Shown: positions 26,406-37,414 of the stretch, in pieces
Layout of the letters: every line of letters starts with the position of its first letter
Position numbering within the stretch: the stretch's first letter is position 1
Source of the DNA: Crambe crambe
Taxonomy: Eukaryota > Porifera > Demospongiae > Poecilosclerida > Crambeidae
Length of the DNA: 64,000 nucleotides
Assembly: GCA_963924555.1 (NCBI GenBank)
Contig: OZ004590.1
Span: 2,705,001-2,769,000, forward strand
Direction: 5' to 3'
Position numbers and translations under genes: made by a program
Notes under the pieces: generated by a model
The model's input: only the letters and a program-made list of their open reading frames with translations
The model's database searches: none
What the model was told of the DNA's origin: nothing

Positions 26406-26726
26406 GCACTGCACATGTAGCTTGTATGCCCATCTTAAGACTATTTCAAGTTATAGCTAGCTAAAATTTGGGTCTCCTGGTTTCACTGTGGCCAAGTAAA
26501 AAAATTTGAGTGAAATTCTTGATGCTGCCCACTTCAGTTGGTTGGGCAATCTGATGGAAACTGTAGCAAACCCGCCGGTTCTTCATTTGTTAACAGCAAG
26601 GACCAGAAGTTTGTCTCTTCAAAAATTCATTGCCACATCAACTCAGATGCCCAGAGGTATGAACCATGTGTCATAATTCAGTAAAACTAATATTGAATTC
26701 CTTTATAGAAATCTGTGGCCTAAGTA

Positions 26727-26880
26727 GGGTTAGAGTCTGTATTTTTACATATACAGCAGTTTCTGTAAACATCAAGATTATGCTGCCTTCAATTATATCA
26801 CTGCCTAAACAAATAAAGCAGCTTGGTCAGTGATGTAGGGATTATTATTGAAGGTGGCATGTTTTTTCGTGAGTTCTTAC
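26727..26880. mobile_element. Decayed copy of the 276-bp MITE
   Basis: Shares gcagtttctgtaaacatcaa, tgctgccttcaatta and gtcagtgatgtagggattat with the element at 21,895-22,170, with many differences. It abuts the truncated end of the transposase pseudogene that follows. Confidence 0.65.
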
Positions 26881-26884
26881 ATAT

Positions 26885-27918
26885 ATCCATGGCTGTATAG
26901 ATACATATGTCAGCCTATGGTCTGGGCCCCCATCAGAATATAAAAAAAGGATGGTTTTTTTCCAATTCTTGTGATGAGTTTTGAATGCAATTCAACTGCA
27001 TGTCTCAAAGAAGATGAGCCTTCATGAACAGCATTTTCGACCCCAACAAAGACTTGACCACTATACCAAGAGCCTTCAAACTGCTCTGGGATTTCAACAT
27101 CCAGTATGACACTAGGAATGACAGAAAACTTGGTGAAATCGTGATCCCCAACAACAAAAGTTTCTGAACTGGACACAATAACTTGTCTGCCATGCTCTGC
27201 CACAGCAACAGGATAGCTCAGCTCTCCTACTTTTATTCTGTGCTTGTTGTCCAAGGAAATAAAAATGGCTACTTCATAAACTGGACTGCAAGCTCTTGTT
27301 GATAATGGAATAATAGTCATTTCCTCCGCCTATGTAGTGTTGATCAGGATGAGACTTCTGAAACAGGCGCTTTTGAATAACATGTTTGATTTTTAGTTTT
27401 CCACAATAGCATTCAGCCACTTTTGCATAAGGATTTCTTGGTGAGAAGTTAAGCCTCACCCAAGGATCAGAGGGAATGGGAGTACCTGGTCCACATTATT
27501 TAGAAACTTGCTCTATAAGATCACATACAGATATGGGTTTAGCCATAAAGCAGATATCACCATGTCTTCTCTCTTGAACAGCTGAAGTTTCTGAGAAGTA
27601 AGCAGCACATTTGGCCCAAAATTCATCGTATTTAGAAGTCCGGCCTTCATTTAACTCTCTTAAATCAACAATAACTTCAAAATCTTCTAACTCTAGTACT
27701 TCTTTTAGTCGCACATCCACTTGTGCTTCATCATAAGTACGTGATCCACTAGCATCACCAGTAAGCTCTCGATATATGCTGTGTAAGATGTATGGCTTAG
27801 TTCCACTCATAAGGGAGCCATAATGGTTAACAAACTCTCTCTTCATTGCCCTCGTATGATATACAGGCAATAAAATTTGAAATTTGGTCTGCACACAGTA
27901 GGCTGGATAATCATTCAC
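26885..27918 (-). pseudogene. Broken DDE-type transposase-like gene
   Basis: Read leftward, one protein is spread over three frames. Frame one (27,918-27,497) gives YDEFWAKCAAYFSETSAVQERRHGDICFM and ends in a stop codon at 27,494-27,496. The same frame resumes with CGPGTPIPSDPWVRLNFSPR and continues to SHPDQHYIGG. It then shifts to a frame with FISLDNKHRIKVGE and PSVILDVEIPEQFEGSWY. A T-run near 26,945 shifts it again to YSDGGPDHRLTYVSIQ, after which it is cut off by MITE sequence. The LDNKHRIKVGE and SDGGPDH blocks resemble a transposase-like family common in sponges and cnidarians as I recall; the conserved Asp residues would be catalytic. One nonsense codon, at least two frameshifts and a missing C-terminus make it inactive. 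Confidence 0.55.
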
Positions 27919-29282
27919 AGTAGCTTTTGTTAGGTCTAAGTGGGGGAACTAGAATTTCACTTTTGTATTAGTCTATAGGTGGTGCGCGCAGCCGTCCGAG
28001 TCATCCCTACATAGAGAGTGCTACTGCACTCTCTGGTAGAAAGTGCTAATGCACTCTCTGTTGACCATACGCATGCACACAATCCTATTCTTACTTCACT
28101 CCCCTTGGGAGTGTATGTACTCTCTATGGTTTGTACTTCAGTTATAAAGGTCATGTTTAATCAAGGGCAGAGAGGGCAGAGAATGTCATTTATATCACAT
28201 TGTCTTGCTTTTCATGGGGAGTTGGTCTAGATTATGGACACCCCTAGGCAGAATGACTTAGAATGCCTACCTATTCCACCCAGTCGTTATATTTGTCATG
28301 TATGGACAGCTGCAAACAATCGTCCACTCGACAGACATAACTATGAGTGTTTACGCGTTGGCCTTTGTGGTGCTATCGTATGCGTCAGCTGCAGTATTTT
28401 GTGTTTGCATTGAGTTTCCACTGGGGACCATGGAAATTTTGCTGTTCAAGCTGATCGGGATTGGTGGTCGGGATAGTCAGCGAGAGGGACCAGGACCAGT
28501 GCTAGCAAAGAGAAAGGAGAAACTATCATGACAGATCATTGAATTGAGCCTCCATACGCCCAGTGTCCATGCATTTTAGAAGTAGCTATACAGATCCATG
28601 GGATGACATGCAGGTGACATGAAACAAAGATTGCATCACAGAAAGAGGCATAACTTTTGTTTGATATAATTAATTTGGTATGAGATATACTGTATGACAT
28701 TCAGTGAACATGTCCACATGTCCTATGATTGTAACCATAGGACATGTTACATGTACATAGCTATACATGAAGCTAAAGGTATTGAAAAAAATGTGTAGAG
28801 ATATCACTAATGCTTTTGTTCTACATCTCCATTAAACAGGTCTTGTGTGTTAAGTCCAAACTTCTCTTTTATGCATACATAATGGTAACATACTGCGTAA
28901 TCAGTTTTGAGACAATCCAGTGTCACACAGCTCTATGATGCACATGGGTATAGCTAGCTGTAGATCCCTTGGACTCATTGTCTAACTATTATATAGAAAG
29001 TGCTAATGCACTCTCTGTTAACCATACCCATGCACCCAATCCTATTCTTACTTCACTCCCCTTTGTGAGCTAGGAGCTATCATGTGAAGTATAGGGAGAG
29101 CTAGTACGTAAGTCTTATACATAGTAGGGTACATAGACTTTCACAATCATGTACAACAAAATAATGGTGCAAGTGAATAAACAACATCACAAAAGAGAGC
29201 TATTTAAGAAGCAATTTTTTAAAAACAAAATTTAATTTTTTCTCATATACCTAAACCCTAATTATAGCTATTGTTAATTTTG
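27919..29282. other. Repeat-bearing stretch with no clear gene
   Basis: A 68-bp block beginning agaaagtgctaatgcactct occurs at about 28,038-28,105 and 28,995-29,063. The 22-bp near-palindrome seen at 22,487 recurs at 28,013-28,034. A plus-strand frame at 28,298-28,531 has one membrane-like helix (YALAFVVLSYASAAVFCVCI) but no supporting exons; I leave it unassigned. Confidence 0.4.
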
Positions 29283-30730
<1,448 letters not shown>

Positions 30731-30989
30731 TACTTTCCTATTATTAGCTATAGCCTTATCAGTTATCATCAACTGCACACCAAGTAGAAAACATGTTGTA
30801 GAGAATCTGATGCTGTTGAAAAACGTTACCCAAGTCACAGTCAGTAAGTTATAAAAGCCAGCAAGCCAGCAAGTATTAGCTACGTGGTAAGGACATAACA
30901 CATTATGAGAATGGTCACTATATCTGTTTGTTTGTTATTGTTTATTGTTATTGTTGTTGTTTCAAGTCTGTCAAAACTCCACCTTGCAA

Positions 30990-31229
30990 TTAGCTATTTA
31001 CATATCCCATGACACCTACAACACTTAGTGGCTCTTCACTTTTTATAAATGGCACTTTGCTATAACCAAGTCTGTAAAGTAAATGAGTAGAGTCATGCAT
31101 GTGGCTCAGGGTGTTCATCACTGCCAGATTGTATCGTAATCTCTCTATTTGTTTTTCATTTTTCATTTTTGTTGTAATCAGTGCTGCCAGAATCTTGGTG
31201 GCCACATAAAGCCTGTACCGCTTTGCATT
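30990..31229 (-). CDS. Exon-like open frame, unrecognised
   Basis: Leftward frame next to the 24-C run. From 31,229 it reads NAKRYRLYVATKILAALITT, then QIERLRYNLAVMNTLSHMHD, then LLYRLGYSKVPFI, and stops at 30,990. Composition is protein-like (helical, mixed charge), unlike neighbouring chance frames, but I recognise no family and no partner exon. A possible acceptor (tgcaaag) lies just before KRYR. Confidence 0.25.
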   Translation of the reverse strand, partial: NAKRYRLYVATKILAALITTKMKNEKQIERLRYNLAVMNTLSHMHDSTHLLYRLGYSKVPFIKSEEPLSVVGVMGYVNS

Positions 31230-31230
31230 G

Positions 31231-31254
31231 CCCCCCCCCCCCCCCCCCCCCCCC
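31231..31254. repeat. Homopolymer run of 24 C
   Basis: Twenty-four consecutive C on the plus strand. The apparent poly-Gly start of the adjacent minus-strand frame comes from this run. Confidence 0.9.
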
Positions 31255-32022
31255 AAAAATAAAAATAAAAAATCTATGCTACTTCCACCAAAGTGTATCT
31301 AGCTAGATGGAGAGGGGATTGGAAACAGCAAATTTTTGTGAGAGATGACCAGAGTCCATATGGACTGGAAAAAATTTTTCTCTGCAAGATAGCTATCATA
31401 GGAAAAAGTAGCATAGGAGCAGAACATCATCGATTTTTCAAGCACATTTTAAAGATCAGCGTGTTTTGGGAAGTATAGACTTCTCTATTTCTGTAATAGG
31501 TGGTATCTCTGGTGGAACAAGTTATTGTTGAGAGGGAACAGACTCCTCCTTGAATTCGGGTTGGCATGCTTTAGTCCTTGACATTTGGTAGGTAGTATCT
31601 CTGGTATTTTCAATCACACCTGCAGAGAGAGCAATCCTATGGCCATGTCAGTGGGAATGTGCAGGTGCACTTAGATGTCAGTGACGTCATCCCATAACAC
31701 GGCTCAGCTCATAATATTTGGAAGTACCAGAGAGGAGTGCATGTTGATTCAAGCTAAGGATACATCACTTTATAGATACATTTGTATTGCGTTCCAATCC
31801 TTCCCTCCTTTATCCATGGTGCCAGAATCAGTGACCCCCATGATGCCAGAATCAGTGACCCCCATGATGATCAGACACATGATTATCACTTTAGTAAGCT
31901 AATACCCAGTCATTAAAGCTGTGAAACTGATCAGAGCATACCACATTAAAGGATTTTGATATTCTTGTGGTTATTAAAATACATTGTTTAACTACATGAA
32001 AGAAAAATGGGCCCCATCAGAG
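31255..32022. other. No clear gene; a 24-bp tandem repeat
   Basis: ccagaatcagtgacccccat (plus gatg) is repeated twice at about 31,822-31,868. No credible exon seen. Confidence 0.4.
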
Positions 32023-32354
32023 AGGTGCTGCACCCTTTGGGGAAAACCCTGCAGTGGCACTGAACTGATTGTAGTAGAAATTTTGCTGATCATGTAGGTA
32101 ATACCAGGCCTGTAGCTGTTAGCTACAGTTACCAGTAAAATAGGCCTCCATGTAAACATGCCAGTCATGCCCATGCCTTTTTTGAAGTAGGTGCTGCACC
32201 CTTTGGGGAAAACCCTGCAGTGGCACTGAACTGATTGTAGTAGAAATTTTGCTGATCATGTAGGTAATACCAGGCCTGTAGCTGTTAGCTACAGTTACCA
32301 GTAAAATAGGCCTCCATGTAAACATGCCAGTCATGCCCATGCCTTTTTTGAAGT
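32023..32354. repeat. Perfect 166-bp tandem duplication
   Basis: Copies 32,023-32,188 and 32,189-32,354, identical as far as I can read. The minus-strand frames here repeat the same short peptide and are products of the duplication, not genes. Confidence 0.9.
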
Positions 32355-32498
32355 AGCTAGATCCATAACTTAGCTGTACATGAATTTAATCTTGAGCCAA
32401 TTTACTGCTAGAGGTGGCAGAATAATTTATTATCAAAGCTGGTTGGCATCTATGAACATCAAAAATTAACAAAATACAACTAAGTAGCTATTGAAAAC

Positions 32499-32617
32499 AA
32501 ATGCTATTTAAACTCTAGTTTAAATGAGGTTAACAGGAAGCGGGGCCACTTCCCAGCTGTGAGGTTGTGCACGTGCGTGGTCTTGCAGGAGCACAGACTA
32601 GCGCTAGCAGATACAGT
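32499..32617 (+). repeat. Split direct repeat A1 (119 bp)
   Basis: Identical, as far as read, to A2 at 34,206-34,324. Core string aggttaacaggaagcggggc. Confidence 0.9.
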
Positions 32618-32860
32618 TTGTGCATATTATCAATTGCACTCATCATCCAGTCATGTCCCAGGGGTGATGAATAAGGCAGCAGATGCAATATCCCGTGATA
32701 ACCTAACATTATTCTCATCTCTTGTCCCCCAGGTGACTCGGTTCTCCACCCCACCTTCCCTTCGCAAGCTGTTAATAACCACAAGGCCGGACTGGGGGTC
32801 TCAGACCTGGACTCAACTGTTTGTGCACTCGTTAAACGAGGTGTTGCCAACTCCACCTTG
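32618..32860 (+). pseudogene. RNase H C-terminal remnant of the retroelement
   Basis: Starts abruptly after A1 with CAYYQLHSSSSHVPGVMNKA, then ADAISRDNLTLFSSL. The HVPGxxNxxADAISR pattern is the end of the RNase H domain in DIRS-order elements (HxPGxxNxxADxLSR). It ends at a stop codon at about 32,858-32,860, overlapping the recombinase frame. Upstream reverse transcriptase is missing. Confidence 0.75.
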
Positions 32861-33772
32861 ATGGCATACGCATCTGGTAAAAGGAAGTATCTCTCATTCT
32901 GTGCTCAGTTTCACTATGAACCCTTGCCAGTGGAGGAAAGTACCCTCCTCCGCTTTGTGGCCTTCTTATTTTCGTTGTCCCTCAGCTATTCATCCATTCG
33001 TTTATATTTGTGTGCCGTCCGTCACTTACAGATAATGGGTAACCTGCCAGACCCGGCACTGACAGCATTTCCAAAACTGAATTATGCATTGCGGGGACTC
33101 CGACGAGAGGGCCCACGGCTGCAGACATGCCCTCGGTTGCCTATCACACCGGAGCTGCTCAGGAAGATATACCAGGTGTGGTCTCAGCGACCCAAGAGCT
33201 ACAACCTGACGATGCTATGGGCAGCTTTTTGTTTGGGCTTTTTTGCCTTTCTGCGTTCAGGGGAATTCACTTGCTCCTCTTGGGAGGCCTATACCCCAGA
33301 TATGCTTTCTCCAGGTGATATCTCGGTCGACTCACATGCTGCCCCTTCGCATGTGGCCATTCATTTAAAGAGGAGCAAAAATGACCCCTTTGCAGTGGGA
33401 ACAATCCTGCACTTGGGTATCACAGGGGATGTCTTGTGTCCAGTTACATCGATGCTGGGGTACCTGGCGATTCGACCCCTGACCCCAGGGCCACTGTTCC
33501 TGTTTGAGGATGGCTGCACTCTCTCAAGACCTAAGCTGGTGCACTTTCTATGACAGGCTCTGCAGGCAGCAGGAGTGGATGATTCCTGCTTTAGTGGACA
33601 TAGTTTCCGCATCGGTGCAGCAACGACAGCTGCTAAAATGGGCTTGAGTGATTCTCTCATAAAGACTCTTGGACGTTGGAAATCATCAGCATTTGAATCA
33701 TACATCCGCACCCCACAACAACAACTAGCAGCAGTCTCAGCCACATTAATTGGCACTCACACCATTATCTGA
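32861..33772 (+). pseudogene. Tyrosine recombinase of the retroelement, one in-frame stop
   Basis: DNA integrase that splices circular element DNA into the genome. The ATG at 32,861 follows an open region in the same frame that overlaps RNase H. N-terminal core-binding part: LMAYASGKRKYLSFC. Catalytic residues recognised: Arg in FAFLRSGEF, Lys in HLKRSKND, His and Arg in GHSFRIGAAT, and the nucleophile Tyr in GRWKSSAFESYIRTP. A TGA at 33,551-33,553 interrupts the frame between VHFL and QALQAAG; the frame is otherwise open to 33,772. A single C-to-T change in a CGA codon would explain it. About 303 codons in all, a usual length. Confidence 0.85.
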
Positions 33773-33949
33773 TGCATAATTTATATATATGATTGGCTGG
33801 TCAGCTGATTGCCATAATCATTATGCCGATTAAATTATAAGGGGAGGGGGGTGTAGCAATAGCGGTAATGATGAGGAAGGTGTGAATAGATATAATCATG
33901 TATCATGTACTAATGGGTTAGTAGATTTGGGGAGTGTGGCTGCGCCACT

Positions 33950-34207
33950 GGAGGATGTCTGGTCTGACATTCACTCCCCTAAATCTCCGGGGCTTACGAA
34001 AAGGTGTTTGGACAGACAGTCCACAGACGGGTGGATGTTCCCAGTCTAGGGGACAAATAGAGTGTAAAGGGCCCGTCAGTTGGCCTGGGATGGGTCAGGC
34101 ATCCCACCCACATGAGGGGAGTGGCCCTTTTAATTTTCCAACCTTTTCTCCATCTCGACATGAGTTACGGAGACTAGTCAGTTAATACAAAACCCGCACA
34201 ATGTTAA
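33950..34207 (+). repeat. Split direct repeat B1 (258 bp)
   Basis: Matches B2 at 34,488-34,745 with one difference seen (cccttttaatt versus cccttgtaatt). Begins ggaggatgtctggtctgaca. Confidence 0.9.
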
Positions 34208-34324
34208 ATGCTATTTAAACTCTAGTTTAAATGAGGTTAACAGGAAGCGGGGCCACTTCCCAGCTGTGAGGTTGTGCACGTGCGTGGTCTTGCAGGAGCA
34301 CAGACTAGCGCTAGCAGATACAGT
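34206..34324 (+). repeat. Split direct repeat A2 (119 bp)
   Basis: Second copy of A1, directly joined to the end of B1. Confidence 0.9.
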
Positions 34325-34487
34325 CTGAAGAGAAGAGGAACGTTTTTAATTTCCCACCCACCCACTCCACCCAGGTACTCGATCCTCCTCCAGTATACTA
34401 TTCCTGGTACTCTCCACCCTTCCCCTTTTGGGGAGGGTGTGAAACTGCAAGGGCTAGGAACACTCCCCTCTCAATTCCTATAATTGG

Positions 34488-34745
34488 GGAGGATGTCTGG
34501 TCTGACATTCACTCCCCTAAATCTCCGGGGCTTACGAAAAGGTGTTTGGACAGACAGTCCACAGACGGGTGGATGTTCCCAGTCTAGGGGACAAATAGAG
34601 TGTAAAGGGCCCGTCAGTTGGCCTGGGATGGGTCAGGCATCCCACCCACATGAGGGGAGTGGCCCTTGTAATTTTCCAACCTTTTCTCCATCTCGACATG
34701 AGTTACGGAGACTAGTCAGTTAATACAAAACCCGCACAATGTTAA
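34488..34745 (+). repeat. Split direct repeat B2 (258 bp)
   Basis: Second copy of B1 and the right end of the element. The 163 bp between A2 and B2 (34,325-34,487) are unique. Confidence 0.9.
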
Positions 34746-37414
34746 CTAAAGTATTGTAAATAGTTGATTGACATAATAATCATAATACGTAACACTGCAT
34801 GGTAAGAGGTCACAGTAAGAGGTCACAGTAAGAAGCAGCGTAGTGTCATAGGAGGTGAAGATCTATTGCAGAGATTAATTTTAATGGTAGAAATACACTA
34901 GCTTGTACTTACATACCTTATCGTGATAGCTACTTATAAGTTCACAAAGAAACTATTCCACGGCCTTAAAGTAGCACATCTATAAAAATTATGATAATTC
35001 TCTTAATACTCAATCATTTCCACATTTCCACACCACGACAAACCTTAGACTTTCTCGCACCCAGTCCCATTTTAAAAATAGGCCTGGGTGTGTGACTAGT
35101 AGCTAAGAGGGCCCCATCCTTAGATAACGCACACAATCAATGTTATACACACCTTACTTTGCTCGTTGATGAATTGCAGAAGTTGCAATAAACTAACAGT
35201 TTCCACAAATTTTACAGTGCCAATAATCTACCATAGTGCAATCGACTATTGCTACCTGAAATACAACAATTATTCAGAAGTTGGTTGTTTAAACACCTTT
35301 ACCTGGTAAAGATAAAATTAATAATTATAAATTATGAGTTACATGACTACATACGTACCTCATTAGTCGTTAATTTGCAGGAACCACAGTGACAACTTTC
35401 AAGTAGTAGTTTTAGTGATTGAGTTCAGCAACCATTTAATTAGCCAAGTAATAATAATAATACTTGGTCAATTTCTCTTTAAAACTAAATATATATGAGG
35501 ATGGAAATTGAAGCACACAAGTCTTTATGATTAGTTGTGATTGTGACAAATCGAAACTGGTAGCTATTTGTCACACTCAGAATATGTAGAGTTTCAGTGA
35601 GTGCCATGCAGCAGCAAGAGCCATTAGCTAAATGAAGATATGATAAGAGGGACAAGGAGCTGGTTCTGGCACATGTGATGATCACTTGAAATGATTGCTA
35701 GCTCTTGGACTATAGCTACAATATTTGCAGAGCAGTTGACTAGATATAGAAAATAGTAGTTGGTTGATATCTTTCAGATTACTTTTACTTCTGTCAGACA
35801 GTAGAAGTCACAGTGGATTATAAAAGCCAGCAATAATAATGGTTGATTTCATCAAAATGTTCTATATCTACGTATGTCCATGGGAATGAGCATCTATTAA
35901 GACGTATAGCTACATAAAGCTCAGCAATTCTGACTGAAGAAAATATTGCGGCAAATAGTAATTACGTAATAGCCAGGGACCAAGACTCTTGATGAGAAGA
36001 TTTGAGTTGATTTAATCGGTAAGTCAGTTAGCTCCATCATCATTCAGTCAGACCATCATGCATGGAGAAATCACTATGGATGATTCTGCTGGTTCATTAT
36101 ACATACCTGCATGGTGATTAGTTCAACTGCATGCTCAGTCTTCAATAACAATTGAATATGAGAAAGCTAATAGAGAACTCTTTGAGGACAGAACAGAATG
36201 ACACACAAAAATAGTACATTTATCTATAGCTGTTATGACATGAAATTGGTACTGGACTGCAAGGAATGAAGCAAGAAGAGCTGCATCTGTGCCTTTGAAA
36301 AGGAGTATGAGAAAAGAAGAATTGCATTATAACTTCTAGCTGCATGTAGCTATGTAGTACTATTATTCTGAAATCTGACAAAATTTTCTAGCCATATTTG
36401 TGACTAGCTATTAAATCTGAAATACATACAATCATGAATATTAGCTAAATGACAATAAGTTTTTGTGAACAATAGCTACATAAACGATTATGTGAAAGTA
36501 GTTATTGTTTACTACATCTATAGCTAAATGTTGCAATTGCTACAAGTCCATTTACCTCTATCTTGTATGTTCAATACAGTTACATGATTCCTCAACTTCT
36601 CCACACTCTGTGCATTCTCTTATTTCACCAATAGCTATAGGCAAATACACAGACACAAAGCAGGATTTGATGAAATGTCATTAAACGGTCAACTCTTGAT
36701 GCCAGATTCCATGAAATAGACACCACTTTCCTAGTGGAAATGGCTAAATGCTAGAAAATAGAAAACATTATTGCATATCTCACAGCATGTAGCTACCATA
36801 AAGCAAAATGAACCAAAAGAGCACGCAATTACGAATGCATGCACCACTGTTATCTAGCTATGTATCAATGCATGCTCTGTTGCTTTTGCTGTTACTCTAC
36901 TCCACAGACACAGAGCTCAGTGAGTGTGTGTGTGCAATCATAATAAGCCTTGCATGCTAGACGTGTTATCCTTTCAAACAGCTAGCTAGCTAGCTATCTT
37001 ATCTCTGGCTGATATTTGCTAAAGCAATAATTATGAATGTTCCATGCACAAGGAAAATTAAGAGTTTCCTATACTAGGTAGCTGTGTAGGGTACGAAGAT
37101 GTTGGAGAGTAGATTGGTAGCATTGCTTATAAAGTTATTTTTGGTAGAAACTGTTACTTCCACATGTTTTTAAATTTCTAATAATGAAATTAATGTTTCT
37201 GCTAACATTTTTCAAGCTAGCACATAGCACAAGAGGATACAGATAGAACTAGGACCTAGCTACTTGCTCCTTGCAATACCCAGTTCAATTTATGTACAGT
37301 ATAATTATAGACAGAAATTAATTTTGTGAGTCTCATGGTTTCCACAGAAAAATAGTTGCAACCAAGACAAAAATAATGGTCGCATTGATTAATTTTCGGA
37401 TATAGCATACCAGT
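34746..37414. other. Long AT-rich stretch with no recognised gene
   Basis: 2.7 kb. I read both strands for splice-bounded exons and saw none I would defend. The small frames at 35,485-35,685 and 37,256-37,516 have no domain-like pattern. Several tagctagcta strings are present. Confidence 0.4.

Larger units (their letters stand above)
32499..34745 (+). mobile_element. Tyrosine-recombinase retroelement with split direct repeats, internally deleted
   Basis: Order A1 (32,499-32,617), coding core (32,618-33,772), B1 (33,950-34,207), A2 (34,206-34,324), B2 (34,488-34,745). This A1-core-B1-A2-B2 layout is that of PAT/Ngaro-type members of the DIRS order. The core encodes only the end of the RNase H region and the recombinase, so gag and reverse transcriptase are deleted and the deletion joins A1 directly to RNase H. 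A1 begins with the palindrome atttaaactctagtttaaat. No methyltransferase lies between RNase H and recombinase, which favours Ngaro-like over DIRS1-like. Confidence 0.8.

Noticed and set aside
28298..28531. 77-codon frame with one membrane helix, considered as a receptor exon
   Set aside because: No partner exons, no conserved motif beyond one hydrophobic stretch.
31992..32340. Two identical minus-strand frames (MGMTGMFTWRP)
   Set aside because: They are the same chance frame read from a perfect 166-bp DNA duplication.
33934..34723. Two similar plus-strand frames (MSGLTFTPLNLRGLRKG)
   Set aside because: They lie wholly within the B1 and B2 repeats of the retroelement and are non-coding terminal sequence.
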